Positions 1 to 5,567 of a stretch of DNA of 5,567 bases are shown here, one piece after another. Source of the stretch: Gemmatimonadota bacterium (GTDB lineage: Bacteria; Gemmatimonadota; Gemmatimonadetes; Longimicrobiales; Longimicrobiaceae). Under the pieces are notes generated by a model. That model did not search any database and was not told the origin of the DNA. It saw only the letters and a list, made by a program, of their open reading frames with translations. The stretch lies in assembly GCA_019348265.1 (NCBI GenBank), contig JAHWJV010000253.1, forward strand, positions 1 to 5,567, in the 5' to 3' direction. A program made the translations under genes and the position numbers. The first letter of the stretch is position 1. Each line of letters opens with the position of its first letter.

Positions 1-717
1 GGCCCAGAACCGGAACAGAACTCCCCGGCTGTCCCGTTCCCCCGCCCAGCCGAAGAGAAGCGGGAGCGCGAGGAACATCCCGTAGGTCGGCTTGAACAGC
101 GTGCACGCACCTATCAGCGCGCCCGCGACAATCGCGGCCGCGGGCCCCGGACGCCGACCGCCGGTGATCAGAGCCGCGGCGGCTCCCGCCAGAAAGACAC
201 CGGCCCATCCGTCGGGCTGCGCCGTGTTTTCGAAGTTCAGCGCCGCATACCAGAGCAGGAAGAGCGCCGGGCCGAGCAGCGCGAATCCGCGGGAGGCGAA
301 CGTTCGCGCCACCAGGTAGAGCGGAATCATTCCGGCGGCGAGCACCAGTAGGTCGAAGACACGAATGCCCCAGAAGTTGCGGCCGAAGGCGGCGTTCGCG
401 ATCGCGACCATGTAGTACACGAGCGGCCCTTTCACCTCCCACGCGTCCTGGTAGGGCAACCCTCCCGCTCGGATCACGTCCGCGACCCATGCGAACGCGC
501 TCTGGTCCTGCCCGAACGGCCAGGTCAGGTAAAGTGCCGCCCAGGCGACGATCAGCGCCGCCACCCCGATGACAGCTATCCGGATCGCCCAATGCAGGGG
601 GGCCGGGGCGGGCAGACGGACCGTATCCGTGACTCTCGATGGGTCCCCGGACGCAGGGGATGCCCGTCGGGAGTGCTCCTCCACGATCAGCGATTCGCGT
701 TCTTGGGGGTCTCGCAT
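1..717 (-). CDS. Polytopic membrane glycosyltransferase (GT39/ArnT-like superfamily), N-terminal part, runs off left edge
   Basis: Reading the minus strand from the ATG at 717-715 gives 239 codons without a stop down to base 1, so only the N-terminal half is present (such proteins are usually around 500 residues). The first ~40 residues are polar and probably cytoplasmic. A first membrane helix spans about residues 44-64. It is followed by a periplasmic loop with FGQDQ at 68-72 and the segment GLPYQDAWEVKGPLVYY at 86-102, then further hydrophobic helices. An acidic residue in the first external loop plus a 'PYxDxWExKGP' segment is typical of enzymes that take sugars from polyprenyl-phosphate donors. 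Acceptor and sugar cannot be told. The start is supported by the loss of membrane-protein character upstream, but no clear Shine-Dalgarno precedes it (CTTTCTCC). It overlaps the open frame of the upstream relic by 31 bases and probably shares its transcript. The superfamily call is firm; the exact activity is not. Confidence 0.85.
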   Translation of the reverse strand, partial: MRDPQERESLIVEEHSRRASPASGDPSRVTDTVRLPAPAPLHWAIRIAVIGVAALIVAWAALYLTWPFGQDQSAFAWVADVIRAGGLPYQDAWEVKGPLVYYMVAIANAAFGRNFWGIRVFDLLVLAAGMIPLYLVARTFASRGFALLGPALFLLWYAALNFENTAQPDGWAGVFLAGAAAALITGGRRPGPAAAIVAGALIGACTLFKPTYGMFLALPLLFGWAGERDSRGVLFRFWA

Positions 718-1397
718 GGAGAAAGCTGCAGTCTGGTGGTCGTCAGTAGGTGTCGAACTCGCCAGGATTCTCCGCTGGAGAGATCCCCCTGCCGCCCCGG
801 AAAAGGTCGGGCCGAGCGGTACGCCAGGACCTGCGTTCCGAACGCGTTGTCCGGCAGCCACTCGTAGGCCTGTGGGGTGGCCACGCTCACCCGCTCCGCC
901 AGTACGGGGAACCACTCGGAGACGCGATCGTCCTGCCAGCCCGTCTTGATCCCCCACGCCCACGCGGTGAACGGCTCCCATCCATTCCCGGTGATCACCA
1001 GGAAACGACTGGACGCAGACGTCGTCTGCGCGATCCAGCGCATGGCGGAACGCTCCTCACTGCGCAGCGCATGGAGGACATGCGTCTAGCCAACGAGAGC
1101 GGACGGGCTCTTCTTCAGCCCCGTCGCCGCTGCCAGGCTGGAATGCCCGACCAAGAAGAGCAGCACCAGCGCTGGCGCGGCGGTGGGGAGAAACCGTCGC
1201 GCGCGTGCAGCGGGAGCTTCCGCCGACACGCTCTCCGGCCGGTTTGCGCGGAGAAGCGGCAGGAGAACCTCCACTACGCTGAGCCCGACCAGCATCGCGA
1301 TGGGGAGGGAGGAGTAAAGGGGGAGCGCCCGGTTTAGTCGTGCGAGGCCAGAGTCAACCCTGCACGGCCGGATAAATCCCGAATCTGCAGCCTTCAT
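687..1397 (-). pseudogene. C-terminal relic of a polytopic glycosyltransferase, interrupted by an in-frame amber codon
   Basis: An ATG at 1397-1395 overlaps the stop of the upstream Wzi-family gene (ATGA). It opens a 103-codon frame ending at TAG 1088-1086. That stretch contains two membrane segments (around ALPLYSSLPIAMLVGL and FLPTAAPALVLLFLVG). The same frame resumes after the TAG as LRSEERSAMRWIAQTT, then FLVITGN and SEWFPVLAERVSVATPQAYE (about 860-920), and ends at TGA 689-687. The order (last helices, an 'ERxAMRWI' linker, then a soluble tail with 'EWFP...R.SVAT.Q..EWLP') is the usual C-terminus of GT39-like glycosyltransferases. Coding similarity therefore crosses the stop in one frame. 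The catalytic N-terminal ~300 residues are absent; the Wzi-family gene lies there instead. The last ~45 codons look poorly coding, and a neighbouring frame may hold the original C-terminus (stop 745-743). Most likely a dead gene. Alternatives are a sequencing error at the TAG, or a short two-helix protein of 103 residues plus a separate 118-residue ORF from ATG 1043. Confidence 0.72.
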
Positions 1398-3028
1398 CGA
1401 CGGGCACGGCGAACGGGCGTGAGCCTCAGTCGCAGTGTGGAGTTCGGCACATCGACTGCCTCTTCCCCGTTGACTCCCACCTCCGGATTCTGGAAGAGAT
1501 AGTTGTATCGTTGCTCCCGCTCGAACTCCGCCTCCAGGTACATCTCCCAAATCCGCGCACCGGCCCGCAGCCCGCCTAACATCGAGACGTCGTGGGCCAG
1601 GTAAAGCCGGCCGGGCCTGTCGTAGTAGACGTCGTTGTTCCATCGGATCCGGCCGCCGAAGGCCCCAAAGTGCCATCCAGAAGCCAGGTAGTCGCCCCCA
1701 ACCCACTGATTCGACCCGCCGGGCCCGACCGCCGCGCCTACGAGCTGTCCGCGATGGGTGTACCCCTGCGGGACGGAGCTGCTCACGTAGTAGCTCCGCC
1801 CCGGGCGATTGTTGAAAGTCGCGCTCTCCTCGAGGTAGGTGAGCTCGGCCTGGAGCCGAAACGCACCCTCTCGGCGGACCGGCCTCGCCCACTGGGTCCC
1901 GAGAGTATAGCCCTGGGTGTGGTTCGGCTCGCTGACCAGGTCCCGGAATGAGCGCGGGAGCTCGACCCTGGCCCACTCTGCGTACACCTCAAAGCCGTCT
2001 CGCGGAAAGATCCACCGGCCGAACACGGACAGGATCTGCTCCGCACCGCCGGATCGCGTGGAATCAGCTGCAGTCGGGTCCCGGCTCGCCCAGCGGGTGA
2101 ATACATCCAGAAACCGGCCGGGAACCGCCGCTGGACCGCTCACGCCGGCGTATACCACTCGCGAGACACCGAGGGTGAGATCCGGGTCGAGGGCGGGTCG
2201 AAAGGTCGCGGCGACGCCGCTCAGCGACCGGACGTCGTTGGAACGGATCGTGTCGAAGAAGAGGGACTCGGTCAGCCCGCCCAGGATCCACTTCCCCTCG
2301 AACGCCCCAAGCCGGGTGCGCACGGGAGCGGAGGTCCGGAGAAAGGCGTGTGGGAATCCCGCAGCCTGGTTGCTCATTACAATGGCGTTGCGGACTCCCG
2401 GTCCCCACCACTGGTTCTCCGTGGAGACCCCGCCGACCACCCCTCGCCCGGTCATCGAAACGGTGCTCTGGCCGGCGTGTACATAGAGAAGCGGCCTGTC
2501 ACCGAAGCGGTGGGGGAGATCCGCCGAACGCTGGCCGGCGTACCAAGGCGACGAGAAGGTGCTGCTCGTCGCGGCGCCCGGAAACGTCTGGAACGGGAGG
2601 TTCTGCGAGTACGTGAGTTCGGGCGCGAGGATCGCCGAAACCGGACCTGCCGCGATTCTGGCGCCGGCCGTGACCTGAAGATTCGTCCCCCTGCCGGCCC
2701 ACATCGCCCCGTCATCCCATGAGAAAGGGATCCGGGTGTTCCACGTACCCCCGACCTCCGGCACGAGGAGCGACCACCGAACTCGACCACTCCCCGCGAG
2801 CCCGGGCGTCTCCGAAGAGGGCGAGCGGATCAGAAAGCCATCGGCGCTCGCCCTGCCGAGCAGCTGCTGCACGCGGGCTCGATCCTCCCACGACGATCCG
2901 ATCGTCGCGAGCGGCGTGAGCCAGCCGGCGTCCGGGGTCGTGTCTCTGGACTGCGCGTGCAGACCCGGCGTGGCAAGAACGAGCATCGCGACGGCATGCG
3001 CCCCGGTGCTGCGGATCGTTCGGTTCAT
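1394..3028 (-). CDS. Capsule assembly Wzi family outer-membrane protein (leftward copy)
   Basis: Encodes 544 residues. A signal peptide is clear: a basic start MNRTIR, a hydrophobic core AVAMLVLATPG, and likely cleavage after LHA, about residue 25. The mature part shows Wzi-family landmarks in order: WAGRG near residues 110-114, LPHRFGDRP near 171-179, a GQST turn, STENQWWGP near 202-210, then SNQAAGFPHAF, and later GFEVYAEW near 345-352. Regularly alternating polar and aromatic residues suit a beta-barrel. The E. coli relative is an 18-stranded outer-membrane lectin (about 480 residues) that holds group 1 capsule on the cell surface; a similar role here is inferred. A GTG start at 3037 is possible, but the ATG at 3028 gives a normal signal peptide and follows GTGGGAGAA. 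That Shine-Dalgarno-like GGGAG sits unusually close to the ATG. The C-terminus ends in a basic tail (RRARR) after the last strand instead of an aromatic residue, which is atypical for a barrel. Heads the leftward operon and is paralogous to the gene at 3255-4916. Confidence 0.9.
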   Translation of the reverse strand: MNRTIRSTGAHAVAMLVLATPGLHAQSRDTTPDAGWLTPLATIGSSWEDRARVQQLLGRASADGFLIRSPSSETPGLAGSGRVRWSLLVPEVGGTWNTRIPFSWDDGAMWAGRGTNLQVTAGARIAAGPVSAILAPELTYSQNLPFQTFPGAATSSTFSSPWYAGQRSADLPHRFGDRPLLYVHAGQSTVSMTGRGVVGGVSTENQWWGPGVRNAIVMSNQAAGFPHAFLRTSAPVRTRLGAFEGKWILGGLTESLFFDTIRSNDVRSLSGVAATFRPALDPDLTLGVSRVVYAGVSGPAAVPGRFLDVFTRWASRDPTAADSTRSGGAEQILSVFGRWIFPRDGFEVYAEWARVELPRSFRDLVSEPNHTQGYTLGTQWARPVRREGAFRLQAELTYLEESATFNNRPGRSYYVSSSVPQGYTHRGQLVGAAVGPGGSNQWVGGDYLASGWHFGAFGGRIRWNNDVYYDRPGRLYLAHDVSMLGGLRAGARIWEMYLEAEFEREQRYNYLFQNPEVGVNGEEAVDVPNSTLRLRLTPVRRARR

Positions 3029-3044
3029 TTCTCCCACAGGTTGC

Positions 3045-3073
3045 TAGACAAGGAAGCGTCATTAGCATAACAT
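3045..3073 (+). promoter_or_regulatory. Weak candidate promoter for the rightward Wzi/dehydrogenase arm
   Basis: TAGACA (3045-3050) and TAACAT (3068-3073), 17 bases apart, resemble -35 and -10 boxes with 5/6 and 4/6 matches. They lie on top of the leftward candidate promoter, so the two would compete for polymerase. The leader to the rightward gene would exceed 100 bases. With so short a match in an AT-rich patch, chance is a real possibility. Confidence 0.2.
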
Positions 3074-3093
3074 AGTAGGCTGGAAAACTACAA
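3064..3093 (-). promoter_or_regulatory. Candidate sigma-70-like promoter for the leftward Wzi operon
   Basis: On the minus strand, TTGTAG (3093-3088) and TATGCT (3069-3064) are separated by 18 bases. They lie in the most AT-rich patch of the intergenic region. The predicted transcription start would be about 30 bases before the ATG at 3028, a sensible leader length. Support is by consensus match only. Confidence 0.4.
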
Positions 3094-3245
3094 CCTCGGT
3101 CCGATCGCCTCCTGCGGGCCACAGAAGAATCGTCCGAGTCGTCAAAACTCGCGGAAAGCAGCAGATCTGCGGCGCTTGCACCGAATCCATGCGGACCATG
3201 TGTGAAGTATCTCCGGCCGGGAGGTCGGCCTCCGTGGGGGGTCTC

Positions 3246-3265
3246 AGCGGCGGTATGCCGCCGTT
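3246..3265 (+). other. Short GC-rich stem-loop with an ATG in its loop
   Basis: AGCGGCGG (3246-3253) pairs with CCGCCGTT (3258-3265) over 8 positions, including one G-U pair. The four-base loop is TATG. The loop holds the ATG at 3255, one of the candidate starts of the rightward Wzi-family gene. It could affect initiation, or it could be a by-product of GC-rich coding sequence if translation starts at 3189. Confidence 0.3.
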
Positions 3266-4916
3266 GAATGGACGGTTCCGCCGCGGGCGGGGGCCGTGGT
3301 CTCTCGCACCGTTGAAGGTTGTGCTTATCGGCGTACTCACCCTCTCGATCTCCTCCGCTTCTTCGGCCGTCGCCCAGGCTTCGAGCGTGCTCGGAGAGGT
3401 GTTTGCCGGCGAGGAGGTGGAGAATTACCTGCGGCTGCTCCAGATCGGCGGCAAGAGCACGCTATATCCCTGGTCGGTTCGGAGCTTCTCGGTCGCGGAG
3501 GTAAACCGGCTGGCTCCGCGAGATTCCACGCACCCATGGGCCTCCAGGTACCGCTTTGGTGTCCGTAACGGGTCCGATCTGGAGTTCAACCTCCACGCGC
3601 CGCGGGCGCGGGCTCTCTTCAATTCCGCGTTCCCCTACGGTGCCAACGACGGGCCGATCTGGGCGGGCCGCGGAGTAACAACTGCCGTGCAGGTGGGCTT
3701 TACCGCGCGCTATCGGCAGGTGTCGCTCACGCTCGCCCCCATGCTATTCCGCGCGGAGAACGCCGCGTTCCAGCTCGCCGAAGTTCCCGATGGTAGCAGT
3801 ATCTATGAAGACGGCAGACACCCCGGCACGATCGATCTTCCGCAACGGTTCGGCAACCGGCCGTACACTCGGATCGATCCGGGTCAAAGTACGCTGCGCG
3901 TCGATTTCGGGCCCGCCGCATTAGGTGTCTCGACGGCCAACCAGTACTGGGGGCCGGCGGTGGAGTATCCGCTCATTCTCGGCAACAATGCTCCGGGGTT
4001 CGCACACGTTTTCGCCGGCACCTCCAAACCTCTGAATCTCTGGATCGGGAAGGCGCATGGGCGCGTGATATGGGGAAAGCTAGGGCAGTCGGCTTACTCG
4101 CCAATGCCCGCCGACTCCGGTGCCTCCGGTTCGCGCTTCATGCCGGGACTCCTCGCCGTCTTCACTCCGCGAGGAATTCCCGGGCTAGAAATCGGCGGTA
4201 GCCGATTCTTCCATATACCCTGGCCGTCGTCCGGGATCGATGGCGCGCTCGTCCTGAAGCCGTTCGAGACGTTCCTGAAGGACGATCTCACCGAGATCCC
4301 GGAATCCGCGCTCGGGAATCAGCTCGCCTCGGCCTTCATGCGCTGGGCGCTGCCGAACAGCGGCTTCGAGGTCTACGGCGAGTTCGCGAGCGAGGATCAC
4401 CGGCACAACCTCCGCGACTTCCTGCTGGAGCCGGACCACAACACCGGGTACATGCTGGGATTCCGGAAACTCTGGGACGGACGCGGTGAGAGGCTCTGGA
4501 CGGTGCGGGGGGAGGTGGTGAACGCGGATCGCACGCACCTGAACCGAGTACGCCACCAGGCCTATTTCTACCCCCATAGTGACACCCGGCAGGGGCACAC
4601 CCAGTTGGGCCAGCTGCTCGGCTCTCCCGCCGCATACGGCGGGGTGGGTTCCACACTCGGGCTGGACCTGTACCACGCCGGTGGCCGGTGGAGTGTATCC
4701 TGGAGACGGGAGCTTCGGCAGGAGCAGGGAAATTACCTGCAGACCAGGCAGGTGGACCGACCAGACGTCATGCAGACACTGGGAGCAGAAGCACTCGTTT
4801 TCCGCGGGCGCTGGGAGATCGAGGCAGGCCTGGCAGGAGTCTACAACCTGAATCGCGGCTTCGATCGGGATGTATTCAACCTGAACGCCACTCTCGGCGT
4901 TCGGGCTACCCTCTAG
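3255..4916 (+). CDS. Capsule assembly Wzi family outer-membrane protein (rightward copy)
   Basis: From ATG 3255 the product is 553 residues. The same frame is open from ATG 3189 (575 residues), and a TTG at 3312 would give a compact signal peptide. No start has a good Shine-Dalgarno. I chose 3255 because starting at 3189 puts over 40 residues before the hydrophobic core VVLIGVLTLSI. Cleavage is expected after SSAVA. The mature start has VENYLRLLQIGGK and YPWSVRSFSVAEVNRL, typical of Wzi N-termini. Then come WAGRG, LPQRFGNRP, PGQST, GVSTANQYWGP, LGNNAPGFAHVF, GFEVYGEF and QLGQLLG, all collinear with the leftward paralogue. The protein ends in a strand (LGVRATL) with no terminal aromatic residue. 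The inferred role is an outer-membrane beta-barrel binding or organising surface polysaccharide. It is 53 bases ahead of the dehydrogenase gene and likely co-transcribed with it. Family assignment is strong; the exact start is not. Confidence 0.9.
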   Translation: MPPLNGRFRRGRGPWSLAPLKVVLIGVLTLSISSASSAVAQASSVLGEVFAGEEVENYLRLLQIGGKSTLYPWSVRSFSVAEVNRLAPRDSTHPWASRYRFGVRNGSDLEFNLHAPRARALFNSAFPYGANDGPIWAGRGVTTAVQVGFTARYRQVSLTLAPMLFRAENAAFQLAEVPDGSSIYEDGRHPGTIDLPQRFGNRPYTRIDPGQSTLRVDFGPAALGVSTANQYWGPAVEYPLILGNNAPGFAHVFAGTSKPLNLWIGKAHGRVIWGKLGQSAYSPMPADSGASGSRFMPGLLAVFTPRGIPGLEIGGSRFFHIPWPSSGIDGALVLKPFETFLKDDLTEIPESALGNQLASAFMRWALPNSGFEVYGEFASEDHRHNLRDFLLEPDHNTGYMLGFRKLWDGRGERLWTVRGEVVNADRTHLNRVRHQAYFYPHSDTRQGHTQLGQLLGSPAAYGGVGSTLGLDLYHAGGRWSVSWRRELRQEQGNYLQTRQVDRPDVMQTLGAEALVFRGRWEIEAGLAGVYNLNRGFDRDVFNLNATLGVRATL

Positions 4917-4969
4917 TTCTCCCCAGGTGCGACGGCGGGGCCAAACCTCCTGTGCCCTAGAAACCACAG

Positions 4970-5567
4970 ATGAGCGACTTGTATACACGGATTGCCGACC
5001 GCACCGCCGTAGTGGGCGTGATCGGTCTGGGCTATGTCGGCCTGCCGCTGGCGGTCGAGATGGCACGTAGCGGATACCGGTGCTGGGCTTCGACCTCTCG
5101 GATCGGGTGGTGGAGGGCATCACGCGCGGGGAGAGCCACATCCAGGACGTCAGCTCCGAGCTGCTCGGGGCCTATGTGGGCGAGGGGCTGCTGAGTGCGA
5201 CCACCGATCTGTCGCGACTCTCGGAGTGCGACGCGGTCGCGATCTGCGTGCCCACCCCGCTGAACAAGATCAAGGACCCCGACCTCTCCTACGTGGTCAG
5301 CGCCAGCTATGCGGTGCTGCACGCGATCAGGCCCGGGCAGCTCGTGATCCTGGAGTCGACCACCTATCCGGGGACCACGAGAGAGGTGATGCTGCCCATC
5401 CTGGAGGAGAGCGGGGTCAAGGTGGGGGGGGATTCCTTCCTCTGCTTCTCTCCGGAGCGGGTGGATCCGGGGAACGCCATTTGGCACACGCGCAACACGC
5501 CCAAGGTGATCGGGGGCGTGACGGAGGCGTGCCTGGAGGCGGGGATGGCGCTCTACGGGCGGGTCTT
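4970..5567 (+). pseudogene. UDP-GlcNAc 6-dehydrogenase/WbpA-type nucleotide-sugar dehydrogenase, 5' part, with a one-base frameshift near 5080
   Basis: ATG 4970 opens MSDLYTRIADRT followed by the NAD-binding Rossmann motif GLGYVGLPLA (5024-5053). After CGG at 5078-5080 this frame degenerates and stops at about 5194. The frame starting at 5080 continues the family without a stop to the window edge: VLGFDLSDRVVEGI, SHIQDVSSELL, CVPTPL (5245-5262), DPDLSYV, ESTTYPGTT (5353-5379), SPERVDPGN (5449-5475) and NTPKVIGG. An ancestral CGG-GTG reduced to CGGTG, one G lost, explains everything. About 199 of roughly 430 residues are present; the catalytic cysteine lies beyond the edge. The PTPL, STTYPGTT and SPERVDPGN set favours the group oxidising UDP-GlcNAc or similar UDP-HexNAc to the uronic acid (WbpA/TviB-like) over plain UDP-glucose dehydrogenase. 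That choice is inferred. No clear Shine-Dalgarno precedes the ATG. It may be a true pseudogene or an intact gene with a sequencing error in a G run. Confidence 0.85.

Noticed and set aside
569..1337. Several plus-strand open frames (for example 569-949 and 750-1337)
   Set aside because: They are opposite the glycosyltransferase gene and relic. Their composition is Arg/Pro-rich with no domain character.
1398..1976. Extension of the relic's frame upstream into the Wzi-family gene
   Set aside because: The extension lies within a well-conserved Wzi coding region in another frame and has a low-complexity, Arg/Gly/Pro-rich shadow composition. Glycosyltransferase-like sequence begins only after 1397.
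4917..4969. Search for a terminator or promoter between the rightward Wzi gene and the dehydrogenase gene
   Set aside because: No stem-loop with a T run and no convincing -35/-10 pair is visible. The gap looks like an intra-operon spacer.
4185..5141. A 318-codon open frame on the minus strand opposite the Wzi and dehydrogenase genes
   Set aside because: It is antisense to two recognisable protein families, has no recognisable domain, and is expected by chance in GC-rich antisense frames.
5424..5431. Run of eight Gs in the dehydrogenase gene, a likely place for another frameshift
   Set aside because: The reading frame continues correctly on both sides (before it ESTTYPGTT, after it SPERVDPGN), so no shift is present here.
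1..5567. CRISPR arrays, tRNA or rRNA genes, insertion sequences, direct repeats
   Set aside because: No repeated spacer pattern, tRNA-like cloverleaf, transposase or terminal inverted repeats were noticed by eye. Nearly all bases are assigned to coding sequence or relic.

Overview
The window is GC-rich and compact, and carries part of a cell-surface polysaccharide (capsule or exopolysaccharide) locus from a Gram-negative, outer-membrane-bearing bacterium. The evidence is two Wzi-type outer-membrane proteins, polytopic glycosyltransferases of the lipid-linked-sugar type, and a nucleotide-sugar dehydrogenase. The taxon cannot be fixed from the sequence. The high GC, weak Shine-Dalgarno signals and paired Wzi-family genes would fit a group such as Gemmatimonadota, but that is only a guess.

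Layout: two divergent arms leave a short AT-enriched intergenic region at about 3029-3254. The leftward arm (minus strand) holds a complete Wzi-family gene (3028 to 1394). Its stop overlaps, as ATGA, a decayed C-terminal fragment of a polytopic glycosyltransferase (1397 to 687) that contains an in-frame amber codon. The fragment overlaps or abuts the start of a second, apparently intact glycosyltransferase (717 to 1), which runs off the left edge. The rightward arm (plus strand) holds a second, paralogous Wzi-family gene (to 4916). A UDP-GlcNAc 6-dehydrogenase/WbpA-type gene follows (from 4970); it has a one-base frameshift near 5080 and runs off the right edge.

How the genes may work together (inference): the dehydrogenase would make a UDP-hexuronic acid precursor in the cytoplasm. 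The membrane glycosyltransferases would transfer sugars from polyprenyl-phosphate donors on the periplasmic side. The Wzi-like barrels would anchor or organise the finished polymer at the outer surface. No unknown defence system, CRISPR array, tRNA, rRNA or insertion sequence is visible. The points most worth a second look are the divergent Wzi pair, the truncated and nonsense-interrupted glycosyltransferase, and the frameshifted dehydrogenase. Several lesions in 5.6 kb could mean either real decay or uncorrected sequencing errors.
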